Source: Thauera aromatica K172 (GTDB lineage: Bacteria > Pseudomonadota > Gammaproteobacteria > Burkholderiales > Rhodocyclaceae). From it: a stretch of DNA of 64,000 nt. The stretch is taken from positions 1,178,001 to 1,242,000 of the forward strand of contig NZ_CP028339.1 in NCBI RefSeq assembly GCF_003030465.1, given 5' to 3'. The translations under genes were made by a program, and so were the position numbers. A model generated the notes under the pieces. It saw nothing but the letters and a program-made list of their open reading frames with translations, ran no database searches and had not been told where the DNA came from. Below are positions 8,720 through 20,164 of this stretch, piece by piece; the stretch's first letter is position 1, and each line of letters opens with the position of its first letter.

Positions 8720-8755
8720 CGAGCTTCAGCGACATGAACACATCGAGGACATTGC

Positions 8756-9304
8756 ATGAGTCCCGACGATGACGGCGCCTTGCCCGTCAGCGCGGGCCGC
8801 CCGGCGGGCGTCTGTTACCTGATCGGACGGCTCCACCACGCGCTGGGCCGCCGCATGCGCGATGCGCTGGCGCCGCTCGGATTGAGCGTCGCCCAATACA
8901 CGGTGCTGTCCTTCCTCGAGGGGCAGGTCCAGATCAGCAACGCGCAGCTTGCCGAACGCTCCCTGGTTTCGCCGCAATCGGCCAATGAAATGGTGAAGAC
9001 CATGGAGGCCAGAGGCTGGGTGTCACGTCAGCCCGACCCCGGGCACGGGCGGGTCGTCCGCCTCGGCCTGACCGCTGCCGGACGTGCCCAGCTGGCGGAA
9101 GCTCACGTGCGCATCTCCAGGCTCGAGGCGCACATGCTGGGGAGGTTGAGCGAGACCCAGCGCGGGGCGCTGCCGAAGACGCTGCGGGAAGTCCTGCACG
9201 CGCTGAGCGCGATGATCATCGACCCGGTCCTGGCTGCGGAAGTGTCCGGTGACGAGCCCTTTACCGAACGCAAGAAGACCGGAAAGCCTGCCCGGAAGGC
9301 GTGA
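8756..9304 (+). CDS. MarR family transcriptional regulator
   Basis: A 182-residue winged-helix repressor. Residues about 20-155 form the MarR domain, with the recognition region ISNAQLAERSLVSPQSANEMVKTMEARG and the wing RQPDPGHGRVVRLGLTAAG. The C-terminal 25 residues are basic and extended. MarR proteins bind palindromes as dimers and are usually released by phenolic or aromatic ligands. The dyads at 8551-8602 just upstream are natural candidates for autoregulation and for control of the divergent dctP. It converges with the hemerythrin-like gene (14 bases between stops). Confidence 0.9.
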   Translation: MSPDDDGALPVSAGRPAGVCYLIGRLHHALGRRMRDALAPLGLSVAQYTVLSFLEGQVQISNAQLAERSLVSPQSANEMVKTMEARGWVSRQPDPGHGRVVRLGLTAAGRAQLAEAHVRISRLEAHMLGRLSETQRGALPKTLREVLHALSAMIIDPVLAAEVSGDEPFTERKKTGKPARKA

Positions 9305-9318
9305 GCACAGCGGGAGCG

Positions 9319-9927
9319 TTACGGGCGGCCGGTCGGAGAAGAGGAAGGCGTGCCCGGGCCGAAGCCGATCGGGGCCGGGGCGAGGCGGAGGATGGTCTGG
9401 TACAGGGTGCGCGCTTCCTCGCCCGGCTTGATGCCGAACAGCGGATTGTCGTGGGCGCGGAAGGCGGCGCCGATGGTGGCCCAGTCTTCTGCAACGAGGA
9501 CGCGCTCGGCCAGCGGCAGGAGCAGGTCTTCCTCGGCGTGGAGGTGGGCCCATTCGAAGCCGACGTAGCGTTCGGCGAGTTCGAAGAAGGCCTGGTCGGC
9601 GCCTTTGTCGCCGTTGCGGAAGGCGATGAGCTTTTCCTTCAGGAGCTCGATCATCGGGTAGCCGAGCTGGTGTTCGCGTTCGAGCCGGGCGACCAGGGCG
9701 TCAGCTTCGTGGGTGCGGCGCTTGATCGCGGCAAAAAGGAATTCGTCTTCCTTGGGGTGATGCCAGCGATCCGGGTAGGACACGATGTAGTCGAGGATCG
9801 CCTTCAGCAGGGTGAAGTCCGGCGGCGTGCCGGCGCGCATCTCGCGTACCAGATAGCGTAGGGTGTAGAGCACGGCGCTGATCGCGAGATGCTCGTCCTT
9901 GATGATCTGGATGACTTCGGCTTTCAA
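9319..9927 (-). CDS. Hemerythrin-like (HHE domain) protein
   Basis: A 202-residue four-helix protein with di-iron/cation-binding histidines and glutamates: IKDEHLAI near the N-terminus, RWHHPKEDEFLF in helix 2, and WAHLHAEEDLLLPLAE in helix 4. These match the HHE pattern for oxygen- or NO-responsive hemerythrin-like proteins. The best start is a TTG at 9927 with AAAGGAAG eight bases upstream. There is no in-frame ATG before the first ligand histidine, so an ATG start would remove it. The C-terminal 30 residues are proline/serine-rich and probably disordered. It sits downstream of boxR on the same strand (39-base gap). A link to oxygen sensing in the box pathway is inference. Confidence 0.85.
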   Translation of the reverse strand: MKAEVIQIIKDEHLAISAVLYTLRYLVREMRAGTPPDFTLLKAILDYIVSYPDRWHHPKEDEFLFAAIKRRTHEADALVARLEREHQLGYPMIELLKEKLIAFRNGDKGADQAFFELAERYVGFEWAHLHAEEDLLLPLAERVLVAEDWATIGAAFRAHDNPLFGIKPGEEARTLYQTILRLAPAPIGFGPGTPSSSPTGRP

Positions 9928-9966
9928 GATGTGCGCTTCCTTTTGCGGGGGGAGGGGAGTCGGGGG

Positions 9967-10878
9967 TCAGCTGGTGACGATTTCCCGCAGTTTCTGGAAG
10001 CAGGCGTCGATGGTCAGACCGGAAGTGTCGATCACGGTATCGGCGCGCGCGTACAGCGGCTCGCGGGCATTGAGGATGCGCTTGAGATCTTCCATCGCCT
10101 CGTCGTTGCCGGCCATCGGGCGCAGGTCGCCCTGGGCCATGACCCGTGACATGTGCTCTTCGGGCTGGGCCTTGAGCCACACCGTCAGGCAGTTGGAGAG
10201 CAGCATGTCGTAGGTTTCGGGCTGCGACACGACGCCGCCGCCGGCCGAGATCACCGCCCGGTCGTGGTCGCGGATCACGCGCTCGAGTGTTCGCTGCTCG
10301 ATGCGGCGGTAACCGGTCTGCCCGTAGAGCGCGAAAAGCTCGCTCGACGGCATGCCGGTTTCCTTTTCGATCTCGCCGTCGAGCTCGATGAAGGGGACGC
10401 CTTGTGTGGTGGCGAGGCGCTTGCCGAGCGTGGTCTTGCCTGCGCCGCGCAGGCCGATCAGGGCGATGCGCTTGCGGCGCGCGGCTTCCTCGTGACCGAA
10501 GTCGCGCATCAGGCGGAACACCACGTCTTCCAGCCGGTGCCGGGGCAGGCGTTCGAGAAAGCGGCGGATCAGGCGGCGTTCGACGGTGTCTTCGGTCTCC
10601 ACCGCGAGCAGCTCGATCAGTGGCACGTCGAGGGCGCGGCTGATGTGGCGCAGCAGGACGATGGAGACGTTGCCTTCGCCGGCTTCGAGATGGGCGAGGT
10701 GGCGCTCTGATACGCTCGCTTCGCGCGCCACCAGCTTGCGGGTCATGCCGCGGCGATCGCGGATCTCGCGCACGCGCTTACCGAGCGCGTCGAGAAATTC
10801 GGCATCGCTGCGGGTGTCGACCTCGGCATCGCCGTCATTTGGTGTGGCATTCAGGCTGTCGTCGATCTGGGTGCTCAT
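9967..10878 (-). CDS. boxR: BoxR-type regulator (XRE helix-turn-helix plus shikimate-kinase-like domain)
   Basis: A 303-residue fusion. Residues about 30-95 form an XRE helix-turn-helix (VREIRDRRGMTRKLVAREAS, then VSERHLAHLEAGEGNVSI). Residues about 130-300 form a shikimate-kinase-like P-loop domain (IALIGLRGAGKTTLGKRLA, then FIELDGEIEKETG). This is the architecture of BzdR/BoxR, which repress benzoate genes in Azoarcus and respond to benzoyl-CoA through the kinase-like domain. Here it is divergent from bclA and within the box cluster, which supports the BoxR name. The start at 10878 is an ATG. TGCA motifs at 10882-10896, just upstream of its start, may serve autoregulation. Confidence 0.93.
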   Translation of the reverse strand: MSTQIDDSLNATPNDGDAEVDTRSDAEFLDALGKRVREIRDRRGMTRKLVAREASVSERHLAHLEAGEGNVSIVLLRHISRALDVPLIELLAVETEDTVERRLIRRFLERLPRHRLEDVVFRLMRDFGHEEAARRKRIALIGLRGAGKTTLGKRLATTQGVPFIELDGEIEKETGMPSSELFALYGQTGYRRIEQRTLERVIRDHDRAVISAGGGVVSQPETYDMLLSNCLTVWLKAQPEEHMSRVMAQGDLRPMAGNDEAMEDLKRILNAREPLYARADTVIDTSGLTIDACFQKLREIVTS

Positions 10879-10919
10879 GCTTGCATCCTTCGTGCACCTT
10901 TGTTCATTCTGCCGATGAA

Positions 10920-10948
10920 CAATAATGCTTAAAAAAAACAACTGTCAA
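10920..10948 (-). promoter_or_regulatory. Candidate sigma-70 promoter for boxR
   Basis: On the minus strand, TTGACA (10948-10943) and TTATTG (10925-10920) are separated by 17 bases. The promoter reads toward boxR, 42 bases before its ATG. Two TGCA tetramers (10882-10885 and 10893-10896) lie between promoter and gene. Position and match to consensus are the only evidence. Confidence 0.5.
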
Positions 10949-11074
10949 TATAAATTGTATTTTAGTGCAGGACTGAGATGGGGTGTAAATCAGCTTCCCA
11001 TCGTTGTCTGGCTGGACATGCTATATATGGCATGCATTGTTGGACTTCAACCCTTTTGGGTGCGAGGGACTTGC

Positions 11075-11102
11075 TTGACAGTGCCTCATCTGAGTGTATT
11101 CT
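11075..11102 (+). promoter_or_regulatory. Candidate sigma-70 promoter for the first bclA gene
   Basis: A perfect TTGACA (11075-11080) and TATTCT (11097-11102) have a 16-base spacer. They lie 63 bases upstream of the ATG at 11166. A TGCA-N6-TGCA site follows downstream of the expected start point. Confidence 0.6.
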
Positions 11103-11125
11103 GCTTCACATTTTGATGCTTGTTA

Positions 11126-11139
11126 TGCATTTTATTGCA
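11126..11139 (+). promoter_or_regulatory. Candidate BoxR operator, TGCA-N6-TGCA
   Basis: TGCA at 11126-11129 and at 11136-11139 are separated by exactly six bases (TTTTAT). BzdR, the close relative of BoxR, is known to bind TGCA-N6-TGCA arrays. The site would lie about 20-30 bases downstream of the transcription start of bclA, a typical repressor position. A further TGCA is at 11033-11036. Confidence 0.6.
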
Positions 11140-11165
11140 TTCTGTCAATCGTTAAGGAGAGCAGC

Positions 11166-12749
11166 ATGTACACTCTGAGTGTGGCCGATCACAGCAATAC
11201 GCCGCCCGCCATCAAGATTCCGGAGCGCTACAACGCCGCCGATGACCTGATCGGGCGCAACCTGCTTGCAGGGCGTGGAGGCAAGACGGTCTACATCGAC
11301 GATGCCGGCTCCTACACCTACGATGAGCTGGCCCTGCGCGTGAATCGCTGCGGCAGCGCCCTGCGTACGACGCTCGGCCTGCAGCCGAAGGATCGCGTGC
11401 TGGTGTGCGTCCTCGACGGCATCGATTTTCCCACCACCTTCCTCGGTGCGATCAAGGGCGGGGTCGTGCCGATCGCGATCAACACCCTGCTCACCGAGAG
11501 CGATTACGAATACATGCTGACCGACAGCGCGGCCCGCGTCGCCGTGGTGTCGCAGGAACTGCTGCCGCTGTTCGCCCCGATGCTCGGCAAGGTGCCGACG
11601 CTCGAGCACCTCGTCGTCGCCGGCGGTGCCGGCGAGGACAGCCTGGCGGCCCTGCTCGCGACCGGCTCCGAGCAGTTCGAGGCGGCGCCGACGCGGCCCG
11701 ACGACCACTGCTTCTGGCTCTACTCTTCCGGCTCCACCGGCGCGCCCAAGGGCACGGTCCATATCCATTCCGACCTGATCCATACGGCCGAACTCTATGC
11801 GCGCCCGATTCTCGGCATCCGCGAGGGCGACGTGGTGTTTTCGGCGGCGAAGCTGTTCTTCGCCTATGGGCTGGGCAACGGCCTGATCTTCCCGCTCGCG
11901 GTGGGCGCCACCGCGGTGCTGATGGCCGAGCGCCCGACGCCGGCCGCGGTGTTCGAGCGCCTGCGCCGCCACCAGCCGGACATCTTCTACGGCGTGCCCA
12001 CGCTCTACGCCAGCATGCTGGCGAACCCGGACTGTCCGAAAGAGGGCGAGCTGCGCCTGCGTGCCTGCACTTCGGCCGGCGAGGCCCTGCCCGAAGATGT
12101 CGGCCGGCGCTGGCAGGCGCGGTTCGGCGTGGACATCCTCGACGGCATCGGCTCCACTGAAATGCTGCACATCTTCCTGTCGAACCGGGCCGGTGACGTG
12201 CATTACGGCACCAGCGGCAAGCCGGTGCCGGGCTATCGGCTGCGGCTGATCGACGAAGACGGGGCCGAGATCACCACGGCCGGAGTCGCGGGCGAGCTGC
12301 AGATCAGCGGGCCGAGTTCGGCGGTGATGTACTGGAACAACCCGGAAAAGACCGCCGCCACCTTCATGGGCGAATGGACGCGCAGCGGCGACAAGTACCT
12401 CGTCAATGACGAGGGCTATTACGTGTACGCCGGGCGCAGCGACGACATGCTCAAGGTGAGCGGGATCTACGTGTCGCCGATCGAGGTCGAGTCGGCGCTG
12501 ATCGCGCACGAAGCGGTGCTTGAGGCCGCGGTGGTGGGTTGGGAGGATGAGGATCATCTGATCAAGCCGAAGGCCTTCATCGTCCTCAAGCCCGGCTACG
12601 GCGCGGGCGAGGCCTTGCGCACCGACCTCAAGGCCCACGTCAAGAACCTGCTGGCGCCGTACAAGTATCCGCGCTGGATCGAGTTCGTGGACGATCTGCC
12701 CAAGACCGCTACCGGCAAGATCCAGCGTTTCAAGCTGCGCAGCGCCTGA
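11166..12749 (+). CDS. bclA: Benzoate-CoA ligase, copy 1
   Basis: A 527-residue AMP-forming acyl-CoA ligase of the benzoate-CoA ligase family. It activates benzoate with ATP and CoA to benzoyl-CoA, the first step of the box pathway. The AMP-binding P-loop is LYSSGSTGAPKGTVH and the adenylate core is DGIGSTEMLHIFLSN. The hinge and C-terminal domain carry YYVYAGRSDDMLKVSGIYVS, and the catalytic lysine lies in LPKTATGKIQRFKLR. The start has an AAGGAGA site at 11154-11160. The gene is divergent from boxR and convergent with boxA. A second, very similar ligase lies at 20165-21763. The family also includes ligases for substituted benzoates, so the two copies may differ in substrate. Confidence 0.93.
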   Translation: MYTLSVADHSNTPPAIKIPERYNAADDLIGRNLLAGRGGKTVYIDDAGSYTYDELALRVNRCGSALRTTLGLQPKDRVLVCVLDGIDFPTTFLGAIKGGVVPIAINTLLTESDYEYMLTDSAARVAVVSQELLPLFAPMLGKVPTLEHLVVAGGAGEDSLAALLATGSEQFEAAPTRPDDHCFWLYSSGSTGAPKGTVHIHSDLIHTAELYARPILGIREGDVVFSAAKLFFAYGLGNGLIFPLAVGATAVLMAERPTPAAVFERLRRHQPDIFYGVPTLYASMLANPDCPKEGELRLRACTSAGEALPEDVGRRWQARFGVDILDGIGSTEMLHIFLSNRAGDVHYGTSGKPVPGYRLRLIDEDGAEITTAGVAGELQISGPSSAVMYWNNPEKTAATFMGEWTRSGDKYLVNDEGYYVYAGRSDDMLKVSGIYVSPIEVESALIAHEAVLEAAVVGWEDEDHLIKPKAFIVLKPGYGAGEALRTDLKAHVKNLLAPYKYPRWIEFVDDLPKTATGKIQRFKLRSA

Positions 12750-12840
12750 GCGCGGGCGGTTGCGGCAGGAGCCTGCGCCCGCCGGCGCCGGGCGGGCGAG
12801 TGGCACATGGCGATGGGAGGATCGCAGCGCTTGCCGTGCG

Positions 12841-14091
12841 TCAGTAAGTTTCGACGTGGAAACGGCCCTTGGCCAGCAGTTCCGGGCGCAGGGCTTCCCA
12901 GTCCGTGCCGTGGGCGCGGCAGATGTCGCGGAAGGCTTCGAGGACACCGGCTTCCATGCCCTTCAGGCCGCAGATGTAGATGAAGGCGTTGTCGTCGGTG
13001 AGCATGCGGAACACTTTGTCGGCACGCTCGCGGATGCGGTCCTGGACGTAGCGCTTGGGCTCGTCGGGGACGCGCGAGAAGGCGAAATTGATGTCGATGA
13101 AGTCTTCCGGGAGCTTTTTCAGCGGGCCGAAGTAGGGCAGTTCGCCGGGCGCGCGCGCGCCGAAGAACAGCATCAGCTCGCCGCCTTCTTTCTGCTCCAT
13201 GCGTCGGCGGCGGCGTTCGGTCATCGCCCGCATCGGCGCCGAGCCGGTGCCGGTGCAGATCATCAGCAACGACGAACCCGGGTGGTTGGGCATCAGGAAG
13301 GTCGAACCGTAGGGGCCGGTGACCTGGACCTTGTCGCCTTTTTTCAGATCGCACACGTAATTGGAGGCGATGCCGCGGGCGGGGTGGCCGTCGTGATCTT
13401 CGGTGACGCGCTTGACCGTCAGCGACAGGTTGTTGTGGTGCGGGCGCTCGCCTTCACGCGGGCTGGCCACCGAGTACATGCGCAGCAGGTGGGGCTTGCC
13501 GTTGGCGTCGGTGCCCGGCGGGATGATGCCGATCGACTGGCCTTCGAGGACCGGGAAGGGGGTCGCACCGAAATCGAGGACGATGTGGTGGATGTCGCTG
13601 GAGGCGTCGTCCGCGGTCAGCCGGTAGTTGCCGGAAACCGTGGCGGTGAGCGGCCGGGTGGGGGTGTACAGATTGACGTAGGGGTGGGACGCCGACCACG
13701 GCGCCAGTGCCGGTCCGCCCTGGCCGGCGGTGGCGACGTCGGTGATCTGCTGGACCTCGGGCGGGGTTTCCTCGCCGCTGAGGGCACCCAGGGTGGCCTC
13801 GAAATTGTCGAACTCGGTGGTGTCGGGCAGCGCGTCCCAGGAAAGCTGCTCTTCAATCGTATATGAGCGGGTGCCGTCGACATTGCGCCAGGAGTCGATC
13901 GCGCCGGTCGGACAGGGCGAGATGCAGGCCAGGCAGCCCTTGCAGACGTCGAACTTGACCACGTAGTTGCGGGCGTCGTGCGTGATCGCGTTGATCGGGC
14001 ACATTTCTTCGCAGGTGTTGCAGCGAATGCAGACCTCGGGGTCGATCAGGTGCTGACGGGCGATGGTGGCGTGCTCTGCGGGCGCGTTCAT
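12841..14091 (-). CDS. boxA: Benzoyl-CoA 2,3-epoxidase reductase subunit BoxA
   Basis: A 416-residue iron-sulfur flavoprotein that passes electrons from NADPH to the oxygenase BoxB. An N-terminal two-[4Fe-4S] ferredoxin domain has Cys21/24/27/31 ([12 protein letters not shown]) and Cys50/53/56/60 ([12 protein letters not shown]). A ferredoxin-NADP reductase domain follows: [14 protein letters not shown] for FAD and [14 protein letters not shown] plus [12 protein letters not shown] for NADPH. The chain ends in the aromatic FHVETY usual for this reductase family. The start at 14091 has an AAGGAAGAG site. It is the last gene of boxC-boxB-boxA. Confidence 0.95.
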   Translation of the reverse strand: MNAPAEHATIARQHLIDPEVCIRCNTCEEMCPINAITHDARNYVVKFDVCKGCLACISPCPTGAIDSWRNVDGTRSYTIEEQLSWDALPDTTEFDNFEATLGALSGEETPPEVQQITDVATAGQGGPALAPWSASHPYVNLYTPTRPLTATVSGNYRLTADDASSDIHHIVLDFGATPFPVLEGQSIGIIPPGTDANGKPHLLRMYSVASPREGERPHHNNLSLTVKRVTEDHDGHPARGIASNYVCDLKKGDKVQVTGPYGSTFLMPNHPGSSLLMICTGTGSAPMRAMTERRRRRMEQKEGGELMLFFGARAPGELPYFGPLKKLPEDFIDINFAFSRVPDEPKRYVQDRIRERADKVFRMLTDDNAFIYICGLKGMEAGVLEAFRDICRAHGTDWEALRPELLAKGRFHVETY

Positions 14092-14166
14092 GGCGGGTCT
14101 CTTCCTTGGCGGGTGGAGCGGCAGCGAAGGCGGTGCCGCGGGCGTGTCGATCGTTTCGGCACAAAG

Positions 14167-14193
14167 CGGGGCCGCCGCGCGAGGGCGGCCCCG
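14167..14193 (-). terminator. Stem-loop between boxB and boxA
   Basis: A perfect 10-bp stem (14167-14176 with 14184-14193, seven-base loop) lies just after the boxB stop codon. In the transcribed direction it is followed only by GCTTTG, so it is a weak terminator at most. It may stabilise the boxB message or lower boxA expression relative to boxB. Confidence 0.5.
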
Positions 14194-14200
14194 TTCGTGC

Positions 14201-15622
<1,422 letters not shown>

Positions 15623-15646
15623 GTCTCTACTCCTCGATGGGGAATG

Positions 15647-15679
15647 TGCCGGCCATGGTGGGGGGGATCACGGCCGGCA
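15647..15679 (-). other. Stem-loop between boxC and boxB
   Basis: TGCCGGCC at 15647-15654 pairs perfectly with GGCCGGCA at 15672-15679 around a 17-base loop, in the 74-base boxC-boxB gap. It has no T-run, so it looks like an mRNA processing or stability element rather than a terminator. Confidence 0.4.
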
Positions 15680-15696
15680 TGGGGGTTACATCCGGC

Positions 15697-17361
15697 TTAC
15701 ACCCGGTTCCAGTCGAATTGCGCCTTCTTGCCCGAACCGAACAGCTTCAGCGCGCCGTTTTCGCCGACCGCGTTGGGGCGGATGAAGATCCAGTTCTGCC
15801 ACGCCGACAGGCGGCCGAAGATGCGCGTGTTCATGGTTTCGGCGATGCCGAAGCGCAGGTTGGCTTCCAGCCCGGTGAGCGCATCGGGCGACAGGCTGGC
15901 GCGTTCCTCGCAGGCGATGCGCACTTCGTCGGCCCAGTCGAGGTCGTCCGGGATCGCCGTCACCAGGCCCAGCTCCATCGCCTCGGCTGCGGTGAGCAGC
16001 TCGCCTTTGCGCGCCTTTACCGCCGCCACCGGGCCTTCTTCCTGGTAGAAGCGCGCGGCGATGCGCGACAGGCCGTTGACCATCGGCAGGGGGCCGAAAT
16101 TCATCGCCGTGAGGCCGATGCGGTTGGCGCCGTCCTCGTCGTCGCGCAGGTAGCTGCGGTCGGCGGCAAGGGCGATCTCGAGCAGGGTGCCGGCAAAGCA
16201 CGAGCCCGGCTCGATCAGCGCGTAGAGGCTGCGCGAGGACACGTCCAGACGCGCCAGGGTGCGGCGCAGCATGCCGAGCGTCTCGCGCACGAACCAGTGC
16301 TGCTGGTGGGCGACGAGGGTGGCGTCGATGTCCATCACGACTTCGGTGTCACCTTCGGTGCGCAGCAGCCACAGGCCGATGTCGAGGTGGTTGGTGCGCA
16401 GGTTGAGGATCGCGTCGTCGAGTTCGCGCGCCATCTTCAGCGGCCACCAGTCGGCGCCCTGGGCTTCGATTTCGGCAATCGTGGTCGCGGTGACGGCGGC
16501 CGGGGCGCGCACGGTCAGGGTCACGCTGCGGGCGGCGGCGTCGATCGCGGCATCGACGAATTCGTAGTGGTAGCCGGAGGCATCGACGCTGCGTTCGAGG
16601 GTCGGCAAGGCCACTCCTTTCGCCCCGGCAGGGCGGTCGGAGCCGGCGGCGAGCGCCTGCGCGCGTTCGGCGATGTGCTCGGCGAACTGCTGCTGCTTGA
16701 CCACGGCATCGACCAGGCGCCACTCCACCGCGCGCTTGCCGCGCACGCCTTCGGAGATGGTGCAGAAGATGTCGGCGTGGTCGCGGCGCACCTTGCGCTT
16801 GTCGGTGACCCGGGTCAGCCCGCCGGTGCCCGGCAGCACGCCCAGCAGCGGCACTTCGGGCAGCGACACTGCGGAGTTGCGGTCATCGATGAGCACGATC
16901 TCGTCGCACGCCAGCGCCAGCTCGTAGCCGCCGCCGGCAGTGGTGCCGTTGCACGCGGCGATGAACTTGAGGCCGGAGTACTGGCTGGAATCCTCGATGC
17001 CGTTGCGCGTCTCGTTGGTGAACTTGCAGAAGTTCACTTTCCAGGCGTGGGTGGAGACGCCCAGCATGTAGATGTTGGCGCCGGAGCAGAAGATCTTCGG
17101 CTTGCCCGAAGTGAACACCACGCTGCGCACCGACGGGTGCTCGAAGCGGATGCGCTGGAGCGCGTCGTGCAGTTCGATGTCGACGCCGAGGTCGTAGGAG
17201 TTCAGCTTCAGCTTGTACCCCGGGCGGATGCCGGCGTCTTCATCGATGTTCAGGGTCAGGGTGGCGACTTCGCCGTCCACTGCGAGCGACCAGTGCTTGT
17301 ATCGCGACGGCTCGGTGCGGTAATCGACGGCGTCCTGCTTCACGGTGCTTGCTGTGTCCAC
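15697..17361 (-). CDS. boxC: 2,3-epoxybenzoyl-CoA dihydrolase BoxC
   Basis: A 554-residue enzyme of the crotonase superfamily that opens 2,3-epoxybenzoyl-CoA with two waters to 3,4-dehydroadipyl-CoA semialdehyde and formate. The crotonase core is seen in SGKPKIFCSGANIYMLG and CNGTTAGGGYELALACDEIV (oxyanion-hole region), then SLPEVPLLGVLPGTGGLT. The C-terminal half is a second, diverged crotonase-like segment ending in FGSGKKAQFDWNRV. The start is a GTG at 17361 with a strong GAGGAGGAG site; an upstream in-frame ATG has no such site. It is the first gene of boxC-boxB-boxA and divergent from boxD. Confidence 0.95.
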   Translation of the reverse strand: MDTASTVKQDAVDYRTEPSRYKHWSLAVDGEVATLTLNIDEDAGIRPGYKLKLNSYDLGVDIELHDALQRIRFEHPSVRSVVFTSGKPKIFCSGANIYMLGVSTHAWKVNFCKFTNETRNGIEDSSQYSGLKFIAACNGTTAGGGYELALACDEIVLIDDRNSAVSLPEVPLLGVLPGTGGLTRVTDKRKVRRDHADIFCTISEGVRGKRAVEWRLVDAVVKQQQFAEHIAERAQALAAGSDRPAGAKGVALPTLERSVDASGYHYEFVDAAIDAAARSVTLTVRAPAAVTATTIAEIEAQGADWWPLKMARELDDAILNLRTNHLDIGLWLLRTEGDTEVVMDIDATLVAHQQHWFVRETLGMLRRTLARLDVSSRSLYALIEPGSCFAGTLLEIALAADRSYLRDDEDGANRIGLTAMNFGPLPMVNGLSRIAARFYQEEGPVAAVKARKGELLTAAEAMELGLVTAIPDDLDWADEVRIACEERASLSPDALTGLEANLRFGIAETMNTRIFGRLSAWQNWIFIRPNAVGENGALKLFGSGKKAQFDWNRV

Positions 17362-17482
17362 GTTCGTCTCCTCCTCAAAGGGGTTCGGCCGGGGCGGGGC
17401 CGTTTTGATGCTGAAAGTTTCGTCTGTCTTCCGCTTTTGGGGTGCGGGGTGCTTGGGGCCGCAAATCGCGAGCCGTGGTTGA

Positions 17483-17511
17483 ACAATAGTGCAGCTCGTT
17501 TTTCGAGTCAA
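17483..17511 (-). promoter_or_regulatory. Candidate promoter of boxCBA with TGCA motif in the spacer
   Basis: On the minus strand, TTGACT (17511-17506) and TATTGT (17488-17483) are 17 bases apart. A TGCA at 17490-17493 sits within the spacer and another at 17521-17524 lies just upstream of the -35. Both are positioned for BoxR-type repression. The wider 17362-17751 gap (390 bases) holds this promoter, the opposing boxD promoter and their leaders, and no convincing gene. Confidence 0.6.
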
Positions 17512-17632
17512 CACAAATAATGCACTTTCTTTCTTGTGGCATCTTTTTTTATGCGGCGGATTTCTGTTTTCTCTCCCGCGTTGCTGCCGTATTCTGATCT
17601 AAAGGTTGTTTTGATGCCTTAGATTTAGAGTT

Positions 17633-17679
17633 TGCATGCAAGATATTGCTTGACTCGCAAGGGAATGAAGGTACTCTAT
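17633..17679 (+). promoter_or_regulatory. Candidate boxD promoter and TGCATGCA motif
   Basis: The palindrome TGCATGCA (17633-17640) lies just upstream of TTGACT (17650-17655). A weak -10 follows: TACTCT at 17672-17677 with a 16-base spacer, or CTCTAT at 17674-17679 with an 18-base spacer. Both this promoter and the opposing one begin with TTGACTCG. The TGCA content fits BoxR control. Confidence 0.45.
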
Positions 17680-17751
17680 GAACACATAAAGGCGGCCTCG
17701 GGTTTGGTGGCCAGTGTGGCCCCTGTCACCAAGTACACAATAGGAGACGAC

Positions 17752-19329
<1,578 letters not shown>

Positions 19330-19500
19330 GTCCGGCCCATCTACCCTTGAAGGCAGGGGAAGGCCCCGTCGGCCGGTGGAATGACGCATTCCCGGCGAGG
19401 GGCGGGTGGTGTCGGGCGGTTGCACCCGCCATCGTCCGCCTCGCCCGCCATCGCCGCCCTGCCGGACTTCCCGAGTGTTGCACCTGAAAGGAGTGTCTGC

Positions 19501-19968
19501 ATGACCCCTGAACATTTTCAGCAGCTGATTGCCGGCGTTACCCGTGAAATCGAAGGCCGGGCGCTCGACGCCGCGCTCGCCGATTTCCTCAACCAGCGCT
19601 TTCCGGCCCATGGCGCGGAATTCCGTGCCATTGCCGATGCCTGTGCGCAGGCGGTGGCGGCGGGCTGGATGTGCGAGCGCGAGCACGGAGGGATCCGCTT
19701 CGGCCGGGTCATCAAGCCGTGCCCGGAACTGGCTGGCTTCAGCGTGGACGTGGTGGAAATGGCCGATGTGGCCGGCCCCCACCATGTTCATCCGCAGGGC
19801 GAGATCGACATGATCATGCCGCTCGAAGGCGATGCCAAATTCGACGGCCATGGCGCCGGCTGGTTCGTCTACGGCCCGGGCAGTGCGCACTGTCCGACCG
19901 TCAGCGGCGGGCGTGCTCATGTCCTGTACCTGCTGCCGCAGGGGGCGATCGAGTTCACCCGCCGCTAG
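19501..19968 (+). CDS. DUF4863-type protein (4-hydroxylaminobenzoate lyase-like)
   Basis: A 155-residue protein with a predicted cupin-like second half (VAGPHHVHPQGEIDMIMPLE; GPGSAHCPTVSGGRAHVLYLLP), whose histidines and glutamates could bind a metal. Relatives I recall are annotated as 4-hydroxylaminobenzoate lyase (PnbB-like), but the constant association with box genes suggests another role in benzoyl-CoA catabolism. The start has an AAAGGAG site at 19487-19493. The preceding 171 bases after boxD contain no other gene. I do not assign a reaction. Confidence 0.75.
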   Translation: MTPEHFQQLIAGVTREIEGRALDAALADFLNQRFPAHGAEFRAIADACAQAVAAGWMCEREHGGIRFGRVIKPCPELAGFSVDVVEMADVAGPHHVHPQGEIDMIMPLEGDAKFDGHGAGWFVYGPGSAHCPTVSGGRAHVLYLLPQGAIEFTRR

Positions 19969-20164
19969 CGGCGGCGGGCGTCCGCCGTGATGGCGCGCCG
20001 GTTTACGTTTTTACCATCCTCACCCTCAACCCCAACCCGGGCTCGCCGGCAAAGGCCGACATCGAGATCGGCCAGGGCGCGAGTGCCGGCTCAGGAGCGG
20101 GCGACGGCGCCCGCTCCGGAACTGGACCGGGCCCCCGACCAAGCCAACCAAGGAGGAGACCTCC

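Noticed and set aside
17362-17514. N-terminal extension of BoxC from the ATG at 17514
   Set aside because: The extension overlaps the promoter elements and lacks a ribosome site, while GTG 17361 has a strong one and gives the normal BoxC length.
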